Shown here piece after piece: positions 46,901 through 58,751 of a DNA stretch of 64,000 nt. Within the stretch, counting starts at the first letter, position 1, and each line of letters opens with the position of its first letter. The notes below the pieces were generated by a model. It was not told where the DNA came from, ran no database searches, and worked only from the letters and a program-made list of their open reading frames with translations. Made by a program: the position numbers and the translations under genes. This DNA comes from Ophioderma brevispina. Lineage: Eukaryota > Echinodermata > Ophiuroidea > Amphilepidida > Ophiodermatidae. Location of the stretch: positions 1-64,000 of the forward strand of contig JAMKCH010014279.1 of assembly GCA_023653785.1 (NCBI GenBank). Reading direction: 5' to 3'.

Positions 46901-47855
46901 GCAAAGATATAGTGATTTCCAGAATCAAATACAATATTTAAGTTTGGAATGTTTCTCCTCAATGAGTGACATATGTTGTTTTTATCATGGATCTATCTAG
47001 GATGGTTCAAAATGTTTTAAAACTGGCATGCTATTACTAAATGTTTTAAACATGGTTACAATTTTTTTCTACATGATTTTTACTTTAAAATAAATCACAC
47101 GTACAAATCTATATATTCGCCTTGATATTCGATTCTTGTGAGAACTTTTGAAAACATACTTTGTACAATATACCAATTACGTCCACGTGTTTGTAGGCTG
47201 CAGTTTGTGTGCGTTTGTGCACATTGACATGGGCGAGAGCTCGTGGGACGAAGTTGTGGTGGTTTGTTTGTTGTGTGTGTGTGTGATGTGTGTGTGCGCA
47301 CGCGTGTGTGCTCATGGGTGCATGTGTGGTTGTTGGTACACACACATGTTATTTTATGGGTGACTTGTAAGCACAGTGTGACTGTTACGAATGGCGTGAT
47401 CCCAGGTACTGCATCAGACTTCATGCGAATAAACGGCTTTACTCGTGCCCTGGGACTCGTGCGAATGTAAAAACATATCATCTCGTTTTAAAAGGAACCG
47501 ATTGACACAGAGTTTTTTGCCCATCACAAACATGCCTTTGAAAACTTTGAATTGCCAGCATCACTTCACTTACAATATAAATATTGTATATGGCGGAAGC
47601 TCATTGAACCGTTAGAAGGAGAGTTAAATACTTGCGGTCTGAAAACGTTGCATTCTTCAGATTATACATAATGCAGGAAAGCGAGGCGAGCCCTGGTAAA
47701 TAAGGCTGTGGTACTGTGTGGTATAGTAGTGACTTTAATCAGTCGTTTGAATCGGAATTGTGATCCAAAATATTAAGAATAAAATAATTTAAAACTTACC
47801 GATTACAGACAATCACTCAAATTGCCCAGGGAAGTTTGGGTCTTGAATCATACCT
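43935..47855 (-). repeat. Large inverted duplication, right arm
   Basis: Reverse-complement partner of 25,315-28,495. It contains a 0.97-kb MITE (44,098-45,068) that the left arm lacks, and it lacks the SINE of the left arm. Its outer 650 bp (from about 47,210) is also the start of the direct duplication C1, so this sequence exists three times in the window: 25.3-26.3 (inverted), 47.2-47.9 and 53.3-54.0 kb. No coding potential is conserved between the arms, which argues that they are repeat DNA and not duplicated genes. Confidence 0.8.
44098..45068. mobile_element. 0.97-kb MITE in the right arm
   Basis: The left end is TTTTTTTGGGTTATGTACAG; the right end read backwards is TTTTTTGGGTTATACAGG. 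A 5-bp CCTTA lies on both sides (44,093-44,097 and 45,069-45,073). The same locus in the left arm, about 28,345-28,365 (TTGATTTGGGCTATTTTAAG), runs through without the element, so it is the empty site. The interior is AT-rich with no conserved protein; the short frames are unremarkable. The superfamily is uncertain. Confidence 0.7.
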
Positions 47856-48224
47856 GGTATGTCTCCCCGGTAACGCGGGCATAGGAGCAATACTTTACGC
47901 ACACTGTTACACTGCTTAAAAGGGTGCGTATGATGTGGGACCAAGATACAGAGGTGAAAAAAAAAAAAATGCAACATTCTGAAAAAAAAAAAAATAAAAT
48001 TAATAGATTTGTCGTAGAACTTCGCCAAAACTTGACTCTGTGAAGGGCCACATTATTCTCTATAAATTGACGTTAACCCAATCCCCATTGGGTCTAGATC
48101 CAGAGATACATTCAATTAAAGTGAAAAGGTCTAAATTTTCGTGGGGCAACTTTCACCTGGAATGGTTACCCACGACTGAACTGGCCCCGATCTGATGTGG
48201 AGGACCCTGTCCAGCTCCATTGAT

Positions 48225-49460
48225 CCACCTTCACGAGAGAAGACAGCGAACGCTATCAGAGCCATGAAACAAATAAGGCAGTAGGTCTTGATTGTGCAAT
48301 TAACTGCTGAGGGACTGCAGGCAGGAGGAGGAAGGGATGATGTAGGGGGGGAAGGAAAATGATAGATGCTATCCACAATTTTGCATTGCAGGTATTATAC
48401 AACATCCTCATCACTACCAACAGTGGACCACATATGTCATCGTACCCCTGCCCAAAGGGAATCTCTCCCCATGACGAAACTATCGGCGGGCTTACACTGA
48501 TAAACGCTGCTAAAGTTTACAAAATAAATTCTTTGTTATAAACAGAATTCGCCCATTTGTTGATCCAATATTACGAGCAGCAACCAGGCGGATTTCGTCC
48601 AGGCCGTAGTTGTGTGAAGCAGAACACACATCCTTCGACTAGTATGGAGGGATTCAAAGACCACCAACTCCTCTTAATGTCAACTTCCATCGACTTCAAG
48701 AAAGCATTTCATTCCATCAATAGGACTTCATATTCTTCCTATTACGTCATATGGCATTCCTTAAGCAGTGGTCAATGCCATCAAAGCTCTGTACAGCAAC
48801 TATCGTAAGATGCATTGATGGTGAAACGGAATATTCAAGGCTTTTGTGAAAACCCAGGAGAAGGGTAACACAACCACGTCGATCTAGGAGTACCCGGCCC
48901 AAAAACTATATAACTTAACTCAAGTTGAGCGGACAGCTTCAGCAGCAAAGAATGAGTCTCATAATCAGTGTACCCAAGACAGAGTACACGACACTAAATT
49001 GCGATTCTTCATCCTGCACTCCAAGTCTACGCACAGTCCAATCAAATCATTGTTGTGACCGATTTGAGATATCTTGGGTCTATGTAGGCCCGTAACGCGG
49101 GGGGGGGGGGGGTGGGGGGGGGTCCACAAAAAGGGAAAAAAAGGTTCACTTTTTGATGATTTTTTGATAAAAAGGTTCAAAAATTGAGAGACAATATGGC
49201 AAAAAAGTCACATTTTGGCGGTTGACTGAAGGTGTGATGATGAAATGTTTCAAAAAGTCCAAAAAAAACGGACAAATTTTATCGGGATGGTTAGGTCAAC
49301 TTTACCAAAGAGGTTCCCACTTTTTCGGAGAAAAAAGGTACACTTTTTCGAAGGTCCCGCCCTCCCAAATAAATCAGCTACGCCCTGGGTCTATGGTTGC
49401 AATCTAGTACAAGTGATCCTCCCTTTGGCCAGGATCAGGGATGGGCTACAAAAGTATTAT
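48225..49460 (+). pseudogene. Decayed non-LTR reverse transcriptase in C1
   Basis: Plus-strand RT remains read across frames are SHETNKAVGLD ('A...MK..KA.G.DGI'), MIDAIHNFALQVLYN, LTLINAAKVY ('YRGISL+...K+YN'), GGFRPGRSCVKQ ('QAGFR.GRSC..Q'), MEGFKDHQLLLMSTSIDFKKAFHSINR (motif A with DFKKAF, shown here as one run of shorter blocks) and TEYTTLNCD. A deletion removes the motif B to YADD region. The RT is then cut by the hAT-type MITE (49,085-49,387) inside 'YLGSMV', and ends with LARIRDGLQ near 49,455. Copy C2 has the same deletion and the same MITE, so both predate the duplication. Confidence 0.75.
49085..49387. mobile_element. hAT-type MITE within the RT, C1 copy
   Basis: Flanked by a perfect 8-bp TSD, GGTCTATG (49,077-49,084 and 49,388-49,395). 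The left end is TAGGCCCGTAACGC and the right end read backwards is CAGGGCGTAGC, a hAT-like terminus. The body is G/A-rich, with repeated AAAAAGGTTCA / TTCACTTTTT units. Joining the flanks restores the RT reading from TTGGGTCTATG to GTTGCAATC. Short frames at 49,222-49,478 lie inside it and are not genes. Confidence 0.85.
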
Positions 49461-49651
49461 TTTTTTTTTAAATTATGAAAAAAAGCCCTGTAAATTGTGT
49501 TGAAACTGTAAAAATGTCTAATATAAGTGGAAAGAGAAACTTCTTTAAACACAATGGATACGAACTATTGTGATCATAAGATTTTCATGTAAGTGTTTGA
49601 ACTGGACTTCTGATCAACTTTAATGTCTTTTGTTAACTCAAGGTGCAATAA

Positions 49652-49948
49652 TCATGTACAAAACTTGAGTTCAATTCCAATGCAAGTCTTGTTCTTCTTC
49701 TTATCGGTCCAAACACTTGTTGGTCTCAAATATGATCCAGCCAGAGAAAAAAACGGGACACAACGTCTGCCTTGCTTCACTGAATTCCGCAAGGTCTGTT
49801 TGTGCATTGTTTGCTCCAGCCCAGTACTAGTGGGCAGCCAAGAGATGTTCATTGTCTGTGTTGATGTTCCACAACCACAGGTGGTGAGTGTCTGATCTGC
49901 GTCCAGGGAGCCCCACCCCTCTGCAAGGAAACCGTTAGATCGGGTCAA
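49652..49948 (-). pseudogene. Retrotransposon C-terminal zinc-like end, C1 copy
   Basis: Minus-strand frame with WGSLDADQTLTTCGCGTST, QTMNISWLPTSTG and MHKQTLRNS. The CGCG and QTM blocks correspond to the 'C.CG...QTM.HI+' end of non-LTR proteins. It is opposite in strand to the adjacent RT fragment, so the two are not one element. It is homologous to 5,965-6,221 and 55,858-56,071. Confidence 0.65.
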
Positions 49949-50099
49949 GTCTGTTTATCTGCATTTGATATCAGAAGCGCCAACCACCATGATGCTTTGA
50001 AACACACGATCGTTCAGTGTTGAAATTTACGAACACTTATCATTCAGTGTGTTTTAAACACAGTTTTGTTCTAGTGCTATATTGTCTTCTAATATTATA

Positions 50100-50547
50100 C
50101 AGGGTGAGTCACACCCAAAAACTTGACCCCCTGATTTTGCCGCCATTTTGAATTTTCAAGTAAACATATAATCTAAGATATGTGATATCATCTGAAAGCT
50201 TATTTCTTATCTTTAATTTGCCTGCAAAGATCATTACACATCGTTAGGTATAGGACGAGTTAAGTCGTTGAATCCAGCAATTCGGTTTTCTGCAATGTCC
50301 ACGGAATCACATGTGACCTCAGTCGGGCGGCCGGGCATTCAAATGGGAAAATCCGCTGGATAGGGTGAAAAACGGACTACTTGATTAAAAGACTGTAGCC
50401 GCCTATACTTAACGATTTAAATTATCTTTGCAGCAAATTAAAGATAATGAATAGGCTTTCCGATGATATCACATACGTTATATATTTATTATTTAAAACT
50501 CAAAATGGCGGACACAATCCGGGTCAAGTTTTTTTGACTTCACCCTG
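50100..50547. mobile_element. Mariner-type MITE with ~170-bp TIRs, C1 only
   Basis: The left end is CAGGGTGAGTCA and the right end read backwards CAGGGTGAAGTCA, flanked by TA at 50,098-50,099 and 50,548-50,549. The TIRs extend inward through AACTTGACCC, GCCATTTTGA, ATGTGATATCATC and ATCTTTAATTTGC to about 170 bp. The homologous place in C2, ATATATACAACCAACATTTT (about 56,155), is an uninterrupted empty site with one TA. No transposase is encoded. Confidence 0.9.
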
Positions 50548-52119
50548 TACCTACATTTTACATAACTGGGCCCGTTTGTGTTAGGGTTATTGAATCGGAC
50601 CAACCTGATTCAGAGGGCTTCACAAACTTGGTCATAATTTTGAACCAAAAATGAAACTTACACAAAAATAAATCCTTTCAAGATGATATTATTGGACAAT
50701 AGAATCCTACCAAAATAACACAATGTTGTTATTATTATCTCAGAAAAAAACGCTTTAAATCCTGTTTTAATGTGAACACGTGTATAACCACCAAAGTTAG
50801 GCTGTTCAACACAACATGTGTCAGTTTCTTCTAATATTCGAGTCTTGTTCGGTCCTGGGTCATCCACAAATGGAAAGCAAATGAAGCACTCGCCACCTCT
50901 TTCTAGCGCATAATGCTCAACATCAAATGAACCGACACGTTACCCAAAGTCACCATTTACACCATGACCAACACGAAGCCTTTATGAGGTGTACGAACTT
51001 GACATCTTAAAGATCTTTGACAACTAAAGTTTCCTTGGGCATATACGCCGCAAGCCGGATGACGATCCAGCTAAACTTTACGCTCTCTACACACACCATA
51101 AAATTGAAGAATCTTGTGTCCTCCTGCTCCGCACCGAATCGATGATGATGTATGATTGCGTTCGTTCAATTAATCTGATCATATCATCATTTTTCCGAAA
51201 AGGAAGCAAGATAACCAAAAATCATGAATAAAATGTTTTGGCAGACTGTGACCTAACATCTTTGTGCAGAACAAAACTTAACTTCATACTGCCGCGTAAC
51301 CCCATTTTCTATTCAATTTACCACCGCGTTGTTAGCATAGTCCGCTAGACCCCTTCTTTGTAATCTTCTAAAAACCCGGTGTTAAATTGAATAGAATGAG
51401 GTCCAGCAATAAATTATGGATCTTGGTCACAGCTTACCATCACCAATATCTCCAGGCAGTTTTGTTCACTAGTTTTCTTTTTCAACTATATGATGAAATA
51501 TACATTAAAATTAATGAACTCACAGAAGAATCTCAAAGTTTATTTTAATCGCAAACAAGGCCAGCTCAATCTAAACTGGGCGATTATAACACCTGAAATC
51601 TTTTCTACTACATGGACAGTAACAATGGCTCTACAGTTCTAAATAAACAAAGAGAAAGTGCTTTGTCTGCTGCTGCATACATTTTTTTCCTTTGATTCCA
51701 TGGCCAAATCCGATCTATTTTTTTTTATCTATGGGAAAATAAAATTAAAAGCTGACTTTTTATTTGTTTGTATAAATTAAAAATAGTCAATTAGAACTAA
51801 AGATAATTACTTAAAATGCTTAAAAGATTGACATGAGTCGGATTTTTTCGTTTTGATTATATGTGTAGTATAGCAGTACCTCAGGATACTGTGTGCAACA
51901 AAAATTCCGGATACGGAATTTTATTATCAAGTGGTGATTTCTTCTAATGAAGGACATCGACTAGTAAGAAGACAAACATTATGTAGTATGCAAAAACACG
52001 ATTGTTAGAAAATTGAGTGCGCCTCGGGGAATCTCTGAGTCAGCCTTTAAAATGAACTCAACTGAACATTTCCAACATAGCATACGCATCACATTACGCA
52101 ATGCACACACACAACGGAT

Positions 52120-52235
52120 CAAATGACACCAAACAACACCCACACAGACATACACACACATACCCACCACACCAATACAACACCCGGTACAACACCCACA
52201 CAGAGACACACACACATACCCACCACACCAATACA
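52120..52235. repeat. ACACCC-rich minisatellite, ~57-bp unit, C1 copy
   Basis: Two tandem units containing CACCCACACAGA, ACACACATACCCACCACAC and CAATACAACAC. The partner in C2 is at 63,285-63,385, with the same two units but more base changes. Confidence 0.8.
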
Positions 52236-52884
52236 ACACAAAATTGTAAGTAGCGATGACATTTTAAAAAAGGTATACATAATATTTATCTCATTATTTT
52301 TTGGCTTACAACCATCATATCCGATTATATGAAAATTAAACTAGGAACGCAATTATATAACTACCAAGTAAACGTATACTCTCAGGTCAAATTTTCAGCA
52401 TTCGCTGCAAAGATAAAGATCAATATTTGTAAATATAACTGCAGTAATAATTTAATATAAAGGATAAGATTACGATGATTTAGGGCAGAAAAATGCTTGA
52501 TCAAAATCAGTTTAATTACTATTCTTGTCTATCATTTTATGTATTTAAAGGCACTCTGCGTGATCCACCAGAAAGCGTCAACATATTTGGCATTTGCAGG
52601 AGTAGCTTACAATTGAAGGATAAATCGGAAGAATTCTCAGGTATTTTTTGTTTCAAATGAAAATTTGACAAAAAGACCAAGCAGCAGAGTTGGAAATGTT
52701 GATCAATAAGGTGCGCGTTGTAGTATTTAAAGTGTCCCGTACGGACAGTAATGACTCAAATATCCGATTTCATTTTTATTAGTTGCTTTTGGTCTTATCA
52801 CTCGTAGGATGTGTAGGATACAGAATACTTGTTACAAAGATGCGAAATCTGATATTGGATGATATTTTTCGGTCATCTGATTTA

Positions 52885-52995
52885 GCAATCATTGGCAATG
52901 CCTTTAATCAATCAGTCAATCAATTTTATTTGCATTGCCATTTTAAGAGTTCTCCATTTCTTTATATTCAATTATGTTGTGGTAGTAACTCGAGT
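52885..52995 (-). repeat. Possible retroelement 3' tail
   Basis: The minus strand reads AATGCAAATAAAATTGATTG then ACTGATTGATT, that is, a poly-A signal followed by TGATT repeats. This resembles the AATAAA plus ATCAATCAAT tail of the element ending at 8,772, but no coding is attached. Confidence 0.3.
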
Positions 52996-52999
52996 ATTA

Positions 53000-53344
53000 A
53001 TAAGATGACATGATATTCTCGAAAACCTTAGGGACGGATCAATATTAGCGATAAGAAAAGGAGAGAAATACAAATTTATTCCAAGATGAAGGTTACCGCC
53101 ACCCGAGAAACCTTACAAAAACATTTTAGCTCCCTGGCTAAACATTGTGGTAATTTGCTAAAAGTCAGGAAGTTTTGCCAGTTTTTGTCAGCTACCAATC
53201 TCTAAATTTGGTTCAAAATTCAGCTCCAAGCATCCATAAAGTTGTTTTAAAAAAATCAGCTCCAAAGACAGTACTTTCCTCACCTCAAGCCCAGAATTTC
53301 GGCACTTTGAGCCGTACATTCTATACCCAAGTTGAGTGCTCCCC
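53000..53344. other. Spacer between C1 and C2
   Basis: No gene or repeat pairing is recognised between the last C1 anchor and the first C2 anchor. Confidence 0.4.
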
Positions 53345-54329
53345 CTCCGCGTAACGCTACAATGGGCGATGCTCGTGGACAAGTTGTGGTGGTTTGTGTC
53401 TGTGTGTGTGTGTATGTGTGTGTGCGCAACGCGTGGCTCATGGGTGCATGTTGGTTGTTGGGTACAAACACCCCTGTTTCTTTTTTTATGGGTTGGTAGG
53501 GGATAGGGGGGGCCGTAAAGCGCGGGAGGTACACTTTTAAGCAGGTGTGACCTGCAACGATTGCGTGTTTCCCAGGTGATACTGCAGCAGACGTCATGTC
53601 GAATAAACGGCTTACTCGTGCCGCTGGGACTCGTGCGCATGTAAAACATATCATCTCTTTTAAACGGAACCGATTGGGCACAGTTTTGCCACCACAGACA
53701 TGCCTTTTGAAACTTGAATTGCAGATCACTTCACTTACAATATCAATATTGAGCTAGGCTAGCTCATTGAACGTTTAGAAGGAGAGTTACAATCACTTGA
53801 GGGCCTGGAAAACTTCATTCTTCAGCATTATACAATACATGCGGAAAGCAGCCTGGTATAGGCTGGTACTGTTGGGTAGTGACTTTAAATCAGTCGTTGG
53901 ATATCTGAATGTGATCCAAATATTAGAATAAAATAATTTAACTTACCGATTACAGACAATCAATCAAATTGCCGCAGGAGATGGTCTTGAATCATACCTG
54001 TTATGTCCATCCCCGGGTACCACGCGGCATAGGGAGCATACTTACGCACACTACACTGCTTAAAAGGGTGCGTAAAATACTGTGACAAGATACAGAGTGT
54101 GTAAAAACAAAATGCAACACTTCGAAAAAAATAAATTAAATATATTTGTTCTTGAATCTTCGAACTCGCAAAACTTGCACTCCTTTGAAGCCAAATTATT
54201 CTTCTATAAATTGCCGTTCACCCCATCTCATTTGGGTTCCTTTCCTAATCCAGAGATACATTCAATTAAAGTGAAAGGTCTAATAAATTGTCGTTGTGGC
54301 CACTTTCATTCACCTGGATAGGTTTACCC

Positions 54330-55560
54330 ACCGACTGACTACCACCAGCTGCTGTGGAGGAGAGGACCTGCCCATCCCACTGCTATCCACCTTCACGAGA
54401 AGCAGAACAGCGAACGCTATCAAGCCAATGAAAACAAATGACGCAGCAGGTCTTGATTGTGGAAAAACTGCTGAGGCACTGCAGGCAGGATGAGAACAGA
54501 TGATAGATGTTTTCCACAAACTTTTTGCATTGAGGTAATATACAGAACATCATCATCACTACCACCCCCACAGTGGACCACATATGTCATCGTACCCCTG
54601 CCCAATAAAGGGATCTCTCCCTCATGACGAACTATCAGGGGATAACACGATATAAGCTCTAAAAGTTTACAACAAATCTGTTAAATAGTTCGACCATTTG
54701 TTTGATCAAATACTTACGAGCAACCAGGCGGATTTCCGTCCAGGGCGCCGTAGTTGTGTGCAGCGAAAAACACACATCCTTCGACATATGGAGGGGATTC
54801 AAAGACCAGCCAACGTCCTCTAATGTCACTTCCACGATTCAAAAAGCCTTTTCATCCATCAATAGGACCGGTCATATTCCCATATTACGCCATTGGGCAT
54901 TCCTTAAGCGTGGTCAATGCCATCAAAGCCATGTACACGCACCCTCTCGATGCATTGACGGTGAACGGAAATATTTCAAGCCTTTTGATGCAACCCCAGG
55001 AGAATGTACACAACCCCCGTCGATCTGAGGTACCCACCCGACCCAGGCCTAACTATATCCTTACTCAGTTGATCAGGACTGGCTTCAGCATCAAAAGACA
55101 TTGGTCTCATACAGTGTACCAAGACAGAGTACACGACACTAAATTGCGATCCTCATCCTGCACTCCAAGTCTATGACAGTCCAATCAATCATGTGACGGT
55201 TTTGAGTATCTTGGGTCTATGTAGGCCCGTACGCAGGGGGGTGCGGGGGGTGTCCCCCCCATTCCATTCCACAAAAGGTAAAAAGGTCCCCTTTTTAATG
55301 ATTTTTTTGATAAAAAGGTTCAAAAATTGAGAGAATATGGACAAACAACAAGTCCACGATTTTGGCGGTGAATGGTTCAAAAAGTCCAAAAAGGACAATT
55401 TTAATCGGGGTGGTTTAGGTCCACTTTTAACCAAAGATGTCCAACTTTTCGAAAAAAGGTCCACTTTTTCGAAGTCCCACCTCCCTATATAAATCCCGCC
55501 ACGCCCTGGGTCCTATGGTTGCCTAAATACAAGTGATCCGCACTTTGGCAGATTGGTCTT
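54330..55560 (+). pseudogene. Decayed non-LTR reverse transcriptase in C2
   Basis: Homologue of 48,225-49,460. Visible blocks are ANAIKPMKTNDAAGLDC, AEALQAG, MIDVFHKLF, FRPGRRSCVQ, HMEGIQRP, VVNAIKAMYTHPLDALTVNG and TKTEYTTLNCD. It also shows PKSLFIHQ-like motif A remains and is cut by the hAT-type MITE at 55,222-55,508. The fragment preserves slightly more of the upstream linker than C1 does. Confidence 0.7.
55222..55508. mobile_element. hAT-type MITE within the RT, C2 copy
   Basis: Same insertion as 49,085-49,387. The left TSD is GGTCTATG (55,214-55,221); the right is GGTCCTATG (55,509-55,517) with one added C. The left end is TAGGCCCGTACGC and the right end read backwards CAGGGCGTGGC. It carries the same repeated AAAAAGGTCC units, so the element predates the C1/C2 split. 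Confidence 0.85.
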
Positions 55561-55857
55561 ACATACTATTATTTTATTATGACAAAAGCCCTGTAATTGT
55601 GTGAACTGTAAATTGTCCTTAATATTACGTGGAAAGACTTTAAACAACATGTATACGAACTCTGTGATCAATAGATTTGCCAGTTAAGTTTTTTTTAACT
55701 GTACTTCTGATCAACTTTAATGTCTTTAACTCAAGGTGCAATAGCATGTCAAAACTTGATTCAATTCCAATTCAAGTCTTATTCTTCTCCTATCGTGTCC
55801 AAACACTGTGGTTCTCAATATGATCCACCAGAAGACGGGCACAACGGTCTCTGCCTG

Positions 55858-56071
55858 CTAACTGAATTCCTCAAGGTCCTTGTCTATGCTTTGTTGCTCC
55901 AGCAGTGGGGCAGACCAAGATATGTCCCATTGTCTGTGGTGCTGTTCCACACCACAGGTAGGTCCCTGATCTGCTTCCAGGTAGCCCACCTCTGCAAAGA
56001 AACCTAGTATATCGGTCCAAGTCTTGTTTATCTGATATATCAAAGCGACCACCATGATGCGTTGAAAACAA
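55858..56071 (-). pseudogene. Retrotransposon C-terminal zinc-like end, C2 copy
   Basis: The minus strand reads GGLPGSRSGTYLWCGTAPQ in one frame and VEQHHRQWDISWSAPLLEQ in another, equivalent to 'C.CGTAPQTM.HI+.CPLLEQQ'. It is the partner of 49,652-49,948 and more like 5,965-6,221 in its LLEQQ stretch. Confidence 0.65.
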
Positions 56072-57995
56072 CGCTCGTTTCAGTTTTTAAAATTTTAAGT
56101 AACACTTAGCATCAGTTGTTTTAACACAGTTTTGTTCTAGTTTAAATTGTCTTCAATATATACAACCAACATTTTACATACTGCCGTTGTGTTAAGGTTA
56201 TTGAATTGGACCAACCTGATTCAGAAGGCTTCACACACTGTGCATACTTTGAACAAAAATGAAACTTACAAACACAAATAAAAATCCTTTCAAAGATGAT
56301 AAATGGACAATAAAATCCTTATCAAAATACACAATAGTTGTCTTATTATTATCCTCATAAAAAAAAAACGCTGTAAATCCTGTTTTAATTTGATACACGC
56401 TGTATAAAACCACCAAAGTGAGGCTGTTCAACACACCATGCATGTCACGGTTCTTCTTATGAGTCTATGTTCGCGTCCTGGTCATCACAAAGGAAGCAAA
56501 TGAAATGCACTCGCCACCTCTTGCTAGCGCATAATGCTCCAAACATCAACTGAACCGACCACGTACCCAAAGTCACCATTTCACCATGACCAACACGAAG
56601 CCTTTTATGAGTTGTAAGAACTCGCAGCTTTTAAAATATCTTTATGACAATTAAAAGTTGCTTGGGCATATAACTACCCTTCTGTACTACTCGCATGCCG
56701 GATGACGTCCACAAACTTTACGCCTCTTTTACACACCACCATATTAAAAAGACACCAGGTCGCAGCACGTACGTCCTTTCATCGTTGTGCATTACCTGTT
56801 TGGGTGAAGGGGAAAATATAATTGCAAACCAGACCAAATTACACCCTTAGCATAGGCCCGCAGCAATTGGAAGGAAGAAGCTTGTAGTAGTCGCTGCTCC
56901 GCAGCCGAAACGATGATGATGATTGACGACGTGCGTTCATTAACTTGACCATTAATCATTTTTCCGGAAAAAGGAAGCAAAGAGAAACAAAAAAAATCAT
57001 GAAATAAAATTGTTTGGCAGACTGTGCACCTAACATCTTTGTGCAGACAAAAAAAACTTAACTTCACCAAAGTAACTTGCGCGTAACCCGTTTCTATTCA
57101 ATTACCGCATGTTAGCATAGGTCGCTAGACCCCTCTTTTGTATTCTTCTACAAACACCGGTATGAGTAAATGAATAGAAAAAGGTCCCGCAAGAAGTTAT
57201 GGATCTTGGTTCACAGCTTACCAAGCAACATATTACCACATGAGTTTGGTTCACATTATTTTCTTTTGCCAATGAAATATACAGTCAAAATGAATGGAAC
57301 TAACCAGAAGAATCTCAAAGTGATTTTAATCGTATACGGAGGCCAGCTCAATCTAAATGGGCGATTTATAACACCTGAAATCTTTTTCTACACCATGGGA
57401 AGTAACAATGGCTCTACAGTTCTAAAAATAAACAAAAGAGAAAGTGCTTGTCTCTGCTGCTGCATACATTTTTTCCTTTTGATTCCAGGCCAAATCCGAT
57501 TATTTTTTTTTTATCTAGGTTGAACATAAAATAAAGCTGACTTTGATTTGTTTGTATAAATTCAAAATAGTCAATTAGAAAATAAAGATAATACTAAATG
57601 CTAAAGATTGAATGCGTAGGATTTTTCGTTTGATTTATATGTGTCAGTATAGTAGTACCCAGGATACTGTGTGCAACAAAAATTACGGTACGGAATTTTA
57701 TTATCAAGTGGTGGTTCTTCTATGAAGGACCATTCGACTAGTAAGAAGACAAAAAATTATGTGTATGCAAAAACACGATTGTTAGAAAATTGAGTTGCGC
57801 CTCGTATAGACCACAGAGGTCCGATTAATTTGTATTTGGAAAAGCACATTGGGAAGTAAAAATTCTTCCACCATAATTTTTAAAAACATATAAATTAAAA
57901 TTTGTCTGGGGGTATGTCAATTGCAAAAATTGCACATTACGAGAAAAAGATAAAACATTGCTATAATACTGTCGGCTAAGCCATTCACTTTTCCA

Positions 57996-58751
57996 GTGTT
58001 CGATTGGTTGAAGATGAGCGTTTTTCAGCCATCAGACAATCACATACGTTGTAATGAAATCGATCTGGATACACGGCAATCAGCTGACAAGAAAATGGCG
58101 ACGGAATTGCCAGCGATCCTCGCGAGGGAGGGCACTGAAAACTTTTGCGTTGTTAAGGTGTATCTCACTGCTAGAACACCTTTGAAATCTTTCAGGTACG
58201 ACTCGGGTGCTCATTTTAAAATGTGCCTCAAAGATGGAAGTTTAGATGGTTTTGAGGGCAAGGTTGCATGGATCCGAGGTTTGTAAACCTGGCATAATTC
58301 TCGACTCTGTTGACTTGCACAATACTCAGTAAAATGATCACGAGCACATGAACTGTACCATGAATTACCGATACGGCAATTGCCAAAAATTCCATGCGAG
58401 GCTACACCAAAGTTCGTAACAAAAAACGATGATAGAGGCGGGAAGAGAAGAGGACAGGAAAAAGAGGGATGGGGTCAAGGATGATCCAACAAAAGGGAAG
58501 TATACTTCCTTAGCTCTAATGGTATCACACAGCGGCATGGACCGATCAGACTCGGTCCAGGTAACCAAGGTGATTATGTTATATGTCAATCAACGGAAAA
58601 ACAAAAAACAAACAAACTTACTGGGACATCAGAAACAATTTTAAATGGGGTATGAACCTATGCTCCGAAAAGTTTTCAGACTTTTCCTGTAGTCTATTGG
58701 AAATTGTTCGAACTGCATGGGCCAAAAAGTAGTACAACAATGGAGGATTGA
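57996..58751 (+). CDS. Candidate two-exon gene, unknown function
   Basis: Exon 1 is an open frame with a likely ATG at 58,014 (MSVFQPSDNHIR). It contains KKMATELPAILAREGTEN, VVKVYLTARTPLKSF and FKMCLKDGSLDGFEGK and runs to a GT donor after CCGAG at 58,278. An acceptor with a pyrimidine tract, CTTTTCCTGTAG, ends at 58,692. Joining them keeps phase and adds 18 codons (YWKLFELHGPKSS) to a TGA at 58,749-58,751, giving about 107 residues. No domain, signal peptide or membrane segment is recognised. An alternative donor, CAG|GTACGA, lies inside exon 1 at about 58,194. The frame may equally be chance. It lies wholly inside the C2-specific insertion. Confidence 0.25.

Larger units (their letters stand above)
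47210..52845 (+). repeat. Direct duplication, copy C1
   Basis: Co-linear with 53,345-57,804 plus 63,176-64,000. Anchors are the GT-rich tract at 47,262-47,330 (C2 53,385-53,430), ACTTACCGATTACAGACAATC at about 47,795 (C2 53,941), CAGAGATACATTCAATTAAA (48,101; C2 54,252), the RT fragment, the hAT-type MITE, ATTTTACATA near 50,553 (C2 56,171), GGGCGATTATAACACCTGAA (51,579; C2 57,359), and TCTGAGTCAGCCTTTAAAAT (52,034; C2 63,187). Only C1 has the mariner-type MITE at 50,100-50,547. Confidence 0.85.
53345..57804 (+). repeat. Direct duplication, copy C2, first part
   Basis: Co-linear with C1 from 47,210 to about 52,018. It breaks at GCGCCTCG (57,797-57,804) and resumes at TCGGGGAATCTCTGAG (63,176). 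It lacks the mariner-type MITE of C1. Differences from C1 are dominated by single-base insertions and deletions spread along the whole length, including at homopolymers. Confidence 0.85.

Noticed and set aside
47095..47481. 128-codon Thr/His-rich minus frame and partner at 53,188-53,729
   Set aside because: They translate the GT-rich tract; the frame is not conserved between copies.
49222..49478. Two plus-strand frames
   Set aside because: They lie in the hAT-type MITE and its A/G-rich repeats.
58429..58644. 71-codon Lys-rich plus frame
   Set aside because: It would lie in the intron of the candidate two-exon model and has no motif; kept out as likely chance.
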